8,053 nt of DNA from the NCBI GenBank assembly GCA_003661365.1, contig QMVZ01000072.1:1-8053 (forward strand), written 5' to 3'. The notes under the pieces were generated by a model, which made no database searches, had not been told where the DNA came from, and saw only the letters and a program-made list of their open reading frames with translations. This document shows positions 1-5,876 of this stretch, piece by piece. The position numbers and the translations under genes were made by a program. Source of the DNA: Thermoproteota archaeon (GTDB lineage Archaea > Korarchaeota > Korarchaeia > Korarchaeales > Korarchaeaceae). Numbering within the stretch: position 1 is the first letter of the stretch; every line of letters begins with the position of its first letter.

Positions 1-856
1 ACGGTGAGAACGGAGGATCTGGAAATTCTGGCTCGGTGCAACCGATGCAAATTGAACCTATCGTTGGGCAACCTCCAACTCCTTCAACGAACCCCCTTCT
101 TGGGACATCACAGTGAGCTATTGGTCCCTTGCAACCCAGCAATCCCATGCAGTAAGGTTCACCGAATTTTTCTGAGAACTCACCCTCTGCAAAAGTCCCT
201 GCCCTTGGACAATTTTCATGTGCAGTTTTTTCGAATATGAACTTAGGCCTGTTGTGCTCGTCAAGCTCCGGAACTGGCAAAAACCCTCTTGCGGTTAGCA
301 CTAAATGTGTCAATGTTTCGGCTACATGTTCTCCTTGCGCTGGACAGCCTGGCACACAGATTACTGGAAGATTAAGTTTGCTCCTCCAATCCCTTCCCAA
401 GAAGTCAAGAAGCCCTCTTGCACCAGTTGGATTTGGAGTCCCGTGAGGAATTCCTCCGTAGCATGCACAAGTTCCAACAGCAACAGCGGCAGCTGCACGA
501 GGCGAAAGCTTTAGTATCCAATCATTGATCGTCATGGGCTTTCCTTCATCTTCTCCCACTAAGCACCAAAAACCACCCATTTTCTTTGCCAATTCTTCAT
601 TTGGAATTGCGCCTTCAAGAACTAGGACGAATGGGTCCAGTTCTCCATTTGCAGCCGATCTCAACACGTCAATTGCTTTCTCTCCATGGGGTAGCATAAT
701 TGTTTGGTGGAAGGCCAGGTTAATGTTCGCTGCTTGAGGAAGATAGCCGGTTAATAGATCAGCAAGGCTTGGGTGCGTTGAGCCTGTTAGAGAAACAGTA
801 CAACCAGTACATCCTTGACCTTGTAACCATATAACGTTGATTTCTTCCGCGGACAA
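1..856 (-). CDS. [NiFe]-hydrogenase small subunit (partial, 3' end beyond left edge)
   Basis: This is the electron-transferring small subunit of a [NiFe] hydrogenase, which passes electrons between the NiFe site of the large subunit and an acceptor through a chain of iron-sulfur clusters. The frame is open from a TTG at 854-856 to the left edge (285 codons). Proximal-cluster ligands are C16 and C19 (GCTGCT), C130 (GTCACYGG) and C171 (VPGCP). Distal ligands are H213, C216, C236 and C242 (HENC, then CMGLLGC). Medial ligands are C249, C270 and C273 (CIGC), and C263 could be a fourth. An in-frame TAA at 875-877 lies just upstream, so no Tat leader can be encoded; membership near the leaderless group 2 or 1h enzymes is an inference. 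A TATA-like box lies about 30 nt upstream. The gene follows hypA and hypB on the same strand. The large-subunit gene is probably further left, outside the window. Family certain; subgroup not. Confidence 0.95.
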   Translation of the reverse strand, partial: MSAEEINVIWLQGQGCTGCTVSLTGSTHPSLADLLTGYLPQAANINLAFHQTIMLPHGEKAIDVLRSAANGELDPFVLVLEGAIPNEELAKKMGGFWCLVGEDEGKPMTINDWILKLSPRAAAAVAVGTCACYGGIPHGTPNPTGARGLLDFLGRDWRSKLNLPVICVPGCPAQGEHVAETLTHLVLTARGFLPVPELDEHNRPKFIFEKTAHENCPRAGTFAEGEFSEKFGEPYCMGLLGCKGPIAHCDVPRRGFVEGVGGCPTIGSICIGCTEPEFPDPPFSP

Positions 857-886
857 TTTGGTTCCACTGAGTAATTAGTCGATTAG

Positions 887-898
887 TTAAATATTTTA
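887..898 (-). promoter_or_regulatory. Probable archaeal TATA box for the hydrogenase small-subunit gene
   Basis: Read on the minus strand this is TAAAATATTTAA, centred about 36 nt before the TTG start at 856. With the usual archaeal spacing of about 26 nt, transcription would begin near 866, giving a leader of about 10 nt. A T-rich stretch (TTTCTTTTC on the minus strand, about 907-915) sits just upstream and may end the hypA-hypB transcript. The assignment rests on sequence likeness and spacing only. Confidence 0.5.
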
Positions 899-988
899 CC
901 GTTCTCGAAAAGAAATTCCTCGTTCTCAGATGTCTTAAGATCCCATTTCATCTAATATTCAAGATCTCTTTAAACACAGTTATGTACT

Positions 989-1786
989 TTATGCTTTCTG
1001 TAAGAGACTTTCAACGGCTGCAGCTAAACTAGAGAAAGTAGTCTTCAACTCATTTGATGCGAGATAAGGAGGATATCCTTCATCCATAGCCTTCTCAACT
1101 CTTGGTTCTATTGGTAGACGGACTAGTAAGCGAGTTTTGAACTCTTTAGCCAAGTCTTCTCCTGAACCATATCCAAAAGGCCTTATCTCTTCTTTCCCAC
1201 ACTTGAAGTATGACATGTTCTCTACCAAACCTAGTATTCGGATTCCTTCGTCAACTAACAATCTCAAGCTCTTTCTGACTACTGAACGGGATAACATCGA
1301 CGGCATTGTTACTACCAAAGCCCCAGCAGACCTCAGATTCCTGATAACCCTGATAACCCATAACACTTCATCGCCCGTGCCTGGTGGCAAGTCTATCACT
1401 AAATAGTCGAGATTTCCCCAGCTCGTCAGGGCTACTAAACTAGTTATTAAATCCATTTTATCCTTTCCTTTGATTAGTACAGGGCTGTCTTTAGTTAGAA
1501 GGCCGATAGACATAATCTCTACGTTATGCTTCCTTACTGGTCTAAATCCCTCCTTACCTGCTCTTACCTCTTCCTTAAGACCAAGCATAATGGGGACAGA
1601 AGAGCCATGAACGTCTAAATCCAATAGACCCACCTTTTTACCCCTCTCTGCAAGTGCTAGCGCTAGGGAGGTAGAAACAAAGCTCTTTCCAACACCACCT
1701 TTTCCAGCTGTTACTGCTACTATGTTGCGAACTTGAGAAAGTCTTCTTCTGGCCTCCTCGAAGAGAATGTCTGACATCTCGCTCAA
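989..1786 (-). CDS. hypB: Mrp/MinD-type HypB, nickel-insertion ATPase for hydrogenase maturation
   Basis: This is a SIMIBI-class P-loop ATPase of 265 aa. The deviant Walker A is GKGGVGKS at residues 28-35, the switch I region is DLDVHGSSVP at 56-65, and the Walker B region is DLPPGTGDE at 132-140, all typical of the Mrp/NBP35 family. Mrp-type iron-sulfur carriers usually have CxxC after the ENMSYF segment; here only C196 is present. In Thermococcus a Mrp/MinD-family protein is the HypB that works with HypA in nickel delivery. The 4-nt overlap with hypA therefore makes archaeal HypB the best call, with a general Mrp protein the alternative. The TTG start at 1786 overlaps the hypA TGA as TTGA and is preceded by GGTGGTGAT inside the end of hypA with about 6 nt spacing. 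This supports the TTG over the in-frame ATG at 1777 and implies translational coupling. Confidence 0.85.
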   Translation of the reverse strand: MSEMSDILFEEARRRLSQVRNIVAVTAGKGGVGKSFVSTSLALALAERGKKVGLLDLDVHGSSVPIMLGLKEEVRAGKEGFRPVRKHNVEIMSIGLLTKDSPVLIKGKDKMDLITSLVALTSWGNLDYLVIDLPPGTGDEVLWVIRVIRNLRSAGALVVTMPSMLSRSVVRKSLRLLVDEGIRILGLVENMSYFKCGKEEIRPFGYGSGEDLAKEFKTRLLVRLPIEPRVEKAMDEGYPPYLASNELKTTFSSLAAAVESLLQKA

Positions 1787-2220
1787 GTTCTCATCACCAC
1801 CTTCGAGATGCGCAGGCCCTTGCCTGATGCCAAATCAAAATCCCTGCTCTTACATGAGGGGCATTTAAGCAGAGCCGGGGCTAAATTAGGCAAGAAATGG
1901 AGTGCACTCTCTTTTGTACCTGATGGTTCTTCAATAACGCTGAATTCCTCTGAAAGTATTTTTTCTACTGTTTCAAAGTCCCATTCAGCTCCACAATTGT
2001 TGCATTTGAACTTTGCCTTTTCCTCTTTTAGCACCAGCCTAGTTCCCTCAACTAGCGTTCCCTTGCTTAGTTCCCTAAAGGCCGTTCTAAACACTAAAGT
2101 ATCCAACTCCATTATCTCCCCATGAGTAATCTCAACTTCCTCAAAAGCAGTGGCGCCTCTGTCTTCTGCCAGTCTGATAAGGGAGTTAATTACCGCTTCG
2201 GCTAGTGACCACTCATGCAA
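1783..2220 (-). CDS. hypA: Hydrogenase nickel-incorporation metallochaperone HypA
   Basis: HypA (145 aa) binds nickel and hands it, with HypB, to the large subunit of [NiFe] hydrogenase. The N-terminus MHEWSLAEAV carries the nickel-binding His2 and matches archaeal HypA, which commonly starts MHEW. The zinc site is two CxxC pairs, C73-C76 (CNNC) and C120-C123 (CPSC). They are separated by about 43 residues, the longer loop seen in archaeal forms rather than the short bacterial one. The start codon is TTG at 2218-2220. It is fixed by the need for His at position 2, even though an out-of-frame ATG overlaps it. A weak AGGTCA ribosome site lies just upstream. It is the first gene of the minus-strand unit, has its own TATA box, and overlaps hypB at its 3' end. 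Confidence 0.95.
   Translation of the reverse strand: MHEWSLAEAVINSLIRLAEDRGATAFEEVEITHGEIMELDTLVFRTAFRELSKGTLVEGTRLVLKEEKAKFKCNNCGAEWDFETVEKILSEEFSVIEEPSGTKESALHFLPNLAPALLKCPSCKSRDFDLASGKGLRISKVVMRT
1791..1800 (-). promoter_or_regulatory. Ribosome-binding site for hypB, inside the end of hypA
   Basis: On the minus strand this reads GTGGTGATGA, containing GGTGAT, a match to the archaeal 16S rRNA 3' tail, about 6 nt before the TTG at 1786. It lies within the last codons of hypA and decides the TTG start of hypB. Confidence 0.7.
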
Positions 2221-2249
2221 TTTGACCTTGTCTCTGCTCAGAACCTAGA

Positions 2250-2257
2250 TATTTATA
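2250..2257 (-). promoter_or_regulatory. TATA box for hypA-hypB
   Basis: The minus strand reads TATAAATA, preceded by the A-rich GACTAAAAG, which fits an archaeal BRE. Transcription is expected near 2227, only about 6 nt before the TTG start of hypA at 2220, so the transcript would be nearly leaderless. This is the best-looking promoter in the window. Confidence 0.7.
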
Positions 2258-2372
2258 CTTTTAGTCTTTCTAAGCGTTCTTAAATGACAAGATCTTTCCT
2301 ATAAAAGAAAACCAACAAACATGATACGTAACTCATTAACTTTGTAACAGAACACCAAAAGGCAGACGAATT

Positions 2373-2386
2373 ATCTCTTCAGAGAT
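2373..2386. repeat. Short perfect inverted repeat upstream of the ArsA-like gene
   Basis: ATCTCT-TC-AGAGAT: six base pairs with a 2-nt centre. The centre is too short for a useful RNA hairpin, so a DNA-binding site for a dimeric regulator is more plausible. It lies about 40 nt upstream of the TATA box at 2425. The function is inferred, and chance is possible for a repeat this short. Confidence 0.35.
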
Positions 2387-2403
2387 CTTACTCGGAGGGA
2401 TTT

Positions 2404-2423
2404 GGATCAAGCCTCTGCGATCC
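2404..2423. repeat. GGATC-N10-GATCC inverted repeat abutting a TATA box
   Basis: The arms are 2404-2408 and 2419-2423, with a 10-nt spacer; the right arm ends 1 nt before the TATA box at 2425-2433. A protein bound here would cover the BRE position and could block TFB. With five-base arms, chance occurrence cannot be excluded. Confidence 0.3.
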
Positions 2424-2424
2424 T

Positions 2425-2433
2425 TATATATAA
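2425..2433 (+). promoter_or_regulatory. TATA box upstream of the ArsA-like gene
   Basis: TATATATAA, with expected transcription start near 2455. That gives a leader of about 14 nt to the ATG at 2470, or about 116 nt to the GTG at 2572. Confidence 0.55.
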
Positions 2434-2540
2434 TCAGGGTGGCTTCTAAAACCCGCTTTCGCATTATCAATGCCCTTATTACGCTCTATCGATCCTAAGA
2501 ATAGGTTAACCTTGATGGGCTTTCAAAAGAAGAAAAATAC

Positions 2541-2549
2541 TAAATATTA
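2541..2549 (+). promoter_or_regulatory. Possible second TATA-like box, leaderless for the GTG at 2572
   Basis: TAAATATTA, preceded by the purine-rich AGAAGAAAAA, with its centre 27 nt from the GTG at 2572. That is the spacing expected of a leaderless archaeal transcript. The stretch is A/T-rich and lies inside a possible N-terminal extension of the ArsA-like gene, so the call is tentative. Confidence 0.35.
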
Positions 2550-2571
2550 CTTGAGGTTTGACCTAGGGACG

Positions 2572-3519
2572 GTGATAAAAATAAGCAACAGAAAGACCAA
2601 AATACTTTCTTTCTGGGGAAAAGGTGGGGTTGGAAAAACAACATGCGCAGCATCTGCTTCTATTTACTTCGCTTCAAAGGGTTACAAGGTTCTTATATTA
2701 ACAAGCGATCCAACACCCTCTCTCTCAGATATATTCGACGAACAGATAGGTACAATGGCAAAGAAATTGGCTCCTGGATTGGAAGCAATTGAGCTAAATG
2801 AAGAAGCCGTTTTAAACATGTGGAAGCAGAGATTTGGTGACGAGGTCTACAAAGTTGTTTCATCATTCTTTCCTGTGGAAAAAGACATCCTAGATTACAT
2901 ATCTGGAGCACCAGGAATATCGGATGAATTCATGCTGGCCTACATCTTGGACCTCTACACTTCAGGTAAGTACGATTACATTATTTGGGACGCAGCCCCC
3001 GCTGGAGGCTCTCTCAGGCTTCTAAAGATAGAAGAGAAGTTTTACAAGCATCTAGGAGAAGCTTCTAAACTCTACTTATCCCTGAAGTCAACACTGGACA
3101 AAATAAGGAGAGCTGAAGGTAAGGATCCCTTAAAGATAATAGGAGACTGGAGGAAATTAGCAGAAGATGTCCTTGAGCTAATATCTTCCCCTGTGTTCTC
3201 GATATATCTTGTAGCCATACCAGAGTGGCTCGGCTTCTCTCAAACGAGAAGAATTCTTAGTGAATTAAGAGAGTTCAACGTAAAGGTTCCAGGTCTAATA
3301 ATAAATCAAGTGGCGGTGGAAGATGTGTGCAATTGCGATATATGGATGAAAAAGGTGAAAATACACGATAAATACGTCAACATGTTGAAGGAGACGTACG
3401 GATCCAGCATGGAAGTGATAGTGGTCCCGATACAATCCTATGAGATTAAAGGCATAGAAGCACTTAGAAAGTTCTCCAGAAACCTGAGTGCTTTGCTGGA
3501 TAAGCAACTTACAACCTGA
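2572..3519 (+). CDS. ArsA/Get3-family P-loop ATPase
   Basis: This is a single-domain ArsA-type ATPase (about 315 aa from the GTG at 2572). Residues numbered from that GTG: Walker A GKGGVGKTT at 16-24; a switch I-like DPTPSLSD at 46-53 (family form DPAHSLSD); GAPG at 113-116; a switch II-like DAAPAGGSLRLL at 140-151 (family form DTAPTGHTLRLL); the NQ pair at 245-246; and a CNC pair at 253-255 where Get3/ArsA proteins have the zinc-binding CxxC. Family members couple ATP-driven dimer switching to arsenite export or to targeting tail-anchored proteins. Neither job is shown here, and no arsB-type pump or arsR is present. The frame is open upstream to ATG codons at 2515 and 2470; I prefer 2572 because family proteins start 10-20 residues before Walker A and the extra sequence looks like translated A/T-rich DNA. 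It is divergent from hypA-hypB. Confidence 0.85.
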   Translation: MIKISNRKTKILSFWGKGGVGKTTCAASASIYFASKGYKVLILTSDPTPSLSDIFDEQIGTMAKKLAPGLEAIELNEEAVLNMWKQRFGDEVYKVVSSFFPVEKDILDYISGAPGISDEFMLAYILDLYTSGKYDYIIWDAAPAGGSLRLLKIEEKFYKHLGEASKLYLSLKSTLDKIRRAEGKDPLKIIGDWRKLAEDVLELISSPVFSIYLVAIPEWLGFSQTRRILSELREFNVKVPGLIINQVAVEDVCNCDIWMKKVKIHDKYVNMLKETYGSSMEVIVVPIQSYEIKGIEALRKFSRNLSALLDKQLTT

Positions 3520-3540
3520 TCCTTTCAAGAGATTTTGTGA

Positions 3541-3558
3541 TCTTTGTTTTTGTTCTAA
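3541..3558 (+). terminator. T-rich terminator after the ArsA-like gene
   Basis: CTTTGTTTTTGTTC lies about 22 nt past the stop codon on the plus strand, followed by further T runs near 3567-3588. Archaeal RNA polymerase ends on such oligo-T tracts without a hairpin. The 68-nt gap separates two converging genes. Confidence 0.5.
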
Positions 3559-3587
3559 ATGCCTGTTTCATTCAATTTTTGCCATTT

Positions 3588-4487
3588 TCATAACAAAGCT
3601 CCGATCGAATACCCTATTCCCAGAAGCAGTTGAGTTACCAAAACCACCACAACGTTTGCTCCGAGCGCAGGGATTAACCTATCCCTTTCATCATAATTCT
3701 CAATCGTGATTTTAATCGCTTTAAATCCCATCGGCACTGTAAGCAGACCGAGTAGAGAGGGTAAGGGCATAATACCAAAGAGGCTTGCAAAAACAATCCA
3801 CAAATATGTGAGAATAGTTAGAAAATAGTAAACCCACCTAGCCTTTCTTCTCCCAAGCAAGATCACCAGGTTTTTCCTTCCCACTTCTTTATCTGCCTCT
3901 AGATCAGGAAATTCATTGAGAAAAAGCAGATTAAACACTAAGATTCCAGATGGAACCGATGCTATAAGCGCTTTCAAAGAGTAAGATTCTGCTTGGACCA
4001 CATATGAACCAAGTACTGGTAGTAAGCCCAAGCCCATTCCTGCAGCCAGCTCTCCTAGCAACCACTTAGCAAGGTGGGTGGTGTAAAACAGAATGAAAAT
4101 CGCTCCTAAAACAATTATGGGAACTAAAAGTAGTTTGGTGATTAGCAAGAAGATTGCTCCTATGCTAGCGCCTGACAAAAAGCATACAATACCAAAAATA
4201 TACACCTTCTTTGGATCTAAAAGACCAGCCGGTAGAGTACCGCTTCCACCACTAAATGGAGTTTTTGCTGTCTTAAAGTCAAGGCCGCTTTTGTAGTCGA
4301 AGTATTCATTAAGCACGTTTACACTCATATGTAAGAGTATTAAACCAACTAGCGCTAGAATTGCACGAGGAATGTTTAGAAAACCATCATAGAAAGCTAT
4401 TGCTGTCCCTAAGAACACTAAAATGATTGACAGGGGTAGGAAATTTACTCTTGCTACGGAAAACCAGGCTTTTAGGCTCTTTTTCAT
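3588..4487 (-). CDS. menA: UbiA-family prenyltransferase, MenA-like (quinone biosynthesis)
   Basis: This is a 299-aa integral membrane enzyme that attaches a polyprenyl chain to an aromatic ring. The first Mg-diphosphate motif is NEYFDYKSGLD at 60-70, with N60, D64 and D70. It is followed by TPFSGGSGTLPAG at 76-88, which resembles MenA (1,4-dihydroxy-2-naphthoate polyprenyltransferase) more than the archaeal lipid enzyme DGGGP synthase. The second motif is NEFPDLEADKEVGRKN at 191-206, with D195 and D199. Hydrophobic segments at about 14-33, 41-59, 95-118, 120-138, 150-164, 172-190, 217-240, 242-258 and 273-296 give the usual eight or nine helices. The ATG at 4487 follows GGAAGGGAT. The substrate (naphthoate or another ring) cannot be read from sequence, and no other menaquinone genes are in view. 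Its quinone could serve the hydrogenase, which is inference. Confidence 0.85.
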   Translation of the reverse strand: MKKSLKAWFSVARVNFLPLSIILVFLGTAIAFYDGFLNIPRAILALVGLILLHMSVNVLNEYFDYKSGLDFKTAKTPFSGGSGTLPAGLLDPKKVYIFGIVCFLSGASIGAIFLLITKLLLVPIIVLGAIFILFYTTHLAKWLLGELAAGMGLGLLPVLGSYVVQAESYSLKALIASVPSGILVFNLLFLNEFPDLEADKEVGRKNLVILLGRRKARWVYYFLTILTYLWIVFASLFGIMPLPSLLGLLTVPMGFKAIKITIENYDERDRLIPALGANVVVVLVTQLLLGIGYSIGALL

Positions 4488-4561
4488 TTTTATCCCTTCC
4501 TTAAAAATGATTCTTCTTATAACGTTTTTTATTACTTAAGTTATTGAATAACCGATGTTTC
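4488..4561. promoter_or_regulatory. Divergent promoter region between menA and sufS
   Basis: This A/T-rich 74-nt spacer holds TTATAA (4516-4521), which is palindromic and can serve either strand. For menA it lies about 30 nt before the ATG at 4487. For sufS, the TTTTTTATTA tract (4524-4533) or TTATAA itself sits at a usable distance from a start near 4550-4556. GGAAGGGAT (minus strand, 4493-4501) is the likely ribosome site of menA. No such site precedes sufS, which suggests a short or absent leader. Confidence 0.5.
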
Positions 4562-5806
4562 ATGCCAATCGACCCTTTAAAGATAAGAGAAGACTTTCCT
4601 ATTCTGAAAAGAAAAGTAAACGGGCATCCTCTAATCTATTTGGATAACGCTGCGAGTAGTCAGAAGCCAAAACAGGTTATTGAGGCCATCACTATGTTCT
4701 ACGAAAATCATTATGCGAACATACACAGGGGAGTTCACACTTTAAGTCAAGAGGCATCAGAAGCTTATGAAGAAGCTCATGCTAAGGTAGCTAGGTTCAT
4801 ATCAGCGAATGGCTCAGAAGAGATTGTATTTGTAAGGAATACCACCGAAGCCATTAACTTAGTGGCCTACTCTTGGGCATTGCGTCAGCTGAAACCTGGT
4901 GATGAGATCTTAACAACACTAATGGAACACCACAGCAATATAGTTCCTTGGGAATTACTCTCACAGTTAAAAGATATTCATGTAAAATATGTTGGAATTA
5001 CAAAAGATGGAGTCCTAGATTACCCCGAGTTCGAGGAGAAGCTATCCCAAAGAACGAAATTAGTTACTGTGGTTCATGTATCGAATGTTCTCGGAACCAT
5101 AAATGATGTCAGAAGAATCTGTAGGCTAGCTCACGAGGTTGGAGCCCTAGTATTGGTTGATGGCGCTCAATCGGTGCCTCACATGCCAGTTAGCGTAAAG
5201 GAACTGGATTGCGATTTTCTTGCTTTTTCAGGCCATAAGATGCTTGGTCCAAGTGGTATAGGAGTTCTTTATGCTAAAAAGGAAATTTTGGAGTCCATGA
5301 GCCCATTTCTCGGAGGAGGAGGAATGATAAGTAAGGTCCGCTTTGACACCTCCACAAAGAAGTGCAAGATAGACTGGAATGTTCTCCCATGGAAATTTGA
5401 AGCCGGAACTCCCAATATAGAGGGGGGCATTGGGCTAGGAGCTGCTGTTGACTACCTCTCATCGATAGGAATGGAGGAGGTTAGGAGATACGAGGAAGAA
5501 CTCGTATCCTATGCGCTGAAAAGGATGAGTGAACTGGAAAAAATCAAAATTTATGGTCCCTCCGATCCTAGGATGAGAGGAGGGGTTATCTCCTTTAATT
5601 TGGAAGGAATGAGTCCCCACGACGTCGCTATGATCATGGATCAAAGCGGAATTGCCATAAGGAGCGGCTATCATTGCGCTGAACCGTTACATGATGCAAT
5701 GGGAATCCATGGTGGTACCGCTAGAGTTAGCTTCTACATTTATAATACCACATCTGAAATAGACATCTTCATAAATAAGTTGAAGGAAATAGAGGCCATA
5801 ATTTAA
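4562..5806 (+). CDS. sufS: SufS-type cysteine desulfurase (group II)
   Basis: This PLP enzyme takes sulfur from cysteine as an enzyme-bound persulfide for Fe-S cluster assembly, leaving alanine. Numbered from the ATG at 4562 (414 aa): LMEHHSN with H123 stacking on PLP; VDGAQSVPH with D200 and Q203; SGHK with the Schiff-base lysine K226; and RSGYHCAEP with the persulfide cysteine C372 and R367, the short-loop pattern of SufS/CsdA rather than IscS. The tail RVSFYIYNT is also family-typical. Length is normal. The frame extends to a TTG at 4544, but SufS proteins usually begin just before a segment like DPLKIREDFPIL, favouring the ATG. No SufBCD scaffold or SufE/SufU partner is in the window. The HAD-like gene follows by 70 nt and may be cotranscribed. 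It is a plausible sulfur source for the hydrogenase clusters. Confidence 0.95.
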   Translation: MPIDPLKIREDFPILKRKVNGHPLIYLDNAASSQKPKQVIEAITMFYENHYANIHRGVHTLSQEASEAYEEAHAKVARFISANGSEEIVFVRNTTEAINLVAYSWALRQLKPGDEILTTLMEHHSNIVPWELLSQLKDIHVKYVGITKDGVLDYPEFEEKLSQRTKLVTVVHVSNVLGTINDVRRICRLAHEVGALVLVDGAQSVPHMPVSVKELDCDFLAFSGHKMLGPSGIGVLYAKKEILESMSPFLGGGGMISKVRFDTSTKKCKIDWNVLPWKFEAGTPNIEGGIGLGAAVDYLSSIGMEEVRRYEEELVSYALKRMSELEKIKIYGPSDPRMRGGVISFNLEGMSPHDVAMIMDQSGIAIRSGYHCAEPLHDAMGIHGGTARVSFYIYNTTSEIDIFINKLKEIEAII

Positions 5807-5876
5807 TTACTGGCCAATGAAGTCGTTTTAGAAGGGGAAAGACTCAGATAATGCTGACCATATAGAGGGATTATCC
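5807..5876 (+). other. sufS to HAD-like gene spacer
   Basis: This 70-nt gap contains GAGGGAT (5865-5871), a likely ribosome site, and CATATAG (5859-5865), a weak TATA candidate too close to the ATG to act with normal spacing. No oligo-T terminator is present, so read-through from sufS is likely. Confidence 0.4.

Larger units (their letters stand above)
2221..2571. other. Divergent intergenic region between hypA and the ArsA-like gene
   Basis: This 351-nt stretch (249 nt if the ArsA-like gene starts at 2470) has no convincing gene of its own. It holds the hypA TATA box (2250-2257), a lone TATAAAAG on the plus strand at 2300-2307 with no gene placed to use it, and two inverted repeats at 2373-2386 and 2404-2423. 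It also holds a TATA box at 2425-2433 and a second TATA-like box at 2541-2549. The plus-strand reading frame from 2470 to 2571 could instead be an N-terminal extension of the ArsA-like protein. Confidence 0.6.

Noticed and set aside
4..737. Several plus-strand open frames of 69-78 codons at the left end
   Set aside because: They lie antisense to the [NiFe]-hydrogenase small subunit, whose cluster-ligand motifs are unmistakable on the minus strand; the plus frames show no family features.
857..988. A Tat signal peptide for the hydrogenase upstream of its start
   Set aside because: An in-frame TAA at 875-877 and no twin-arginine motif in any frame of the upstream spacer.
989..1786. Calling this gene a general Mrp/ApbC iron-sulfur carrier
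   Set aside because: The CxxC expected after the ENMSYF segment is missing and the gene overlaps hypA, so the archaeal HypB role fits better.
1137..2125. Plus-strand open frames at 1137-1406 and 1808-2125
   Set aside because: Antisense shadows of hypB and hypA; their translations resemble no family and have no promoter or ribosome site.
2300..2307. TATAAAAG as a separate plus-strand promoter
   Set aside because: No purine-rich BRE precedes it, and only an 8-codon frame follows at the right distance; there is no evidence for an RNA gene.
2470..2571. N-terminal extension of the ArsA-like ATPase from the ATG at 2470
   Set aside because: Not excluded, but not preferred: family proteins begin shortly before the Walker A, the translated extension looks like random A/T-rich sequence, and no ribosome site precedes 2470.
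3588..4487. DGGGP synthase (archaeal membrane-lipid UbiA enzyme)
   Set aside because: The TPFSGGSGTLPAG segment and the first aspartate motif match MenA-like proteins better.
4544..4561. TTG at 4544 as the start of sufS
   Set aside because: It would add six residues not seen in the family; the ATG at 4562 gives the usual N-terminus just before DPLKIREDFPIL.
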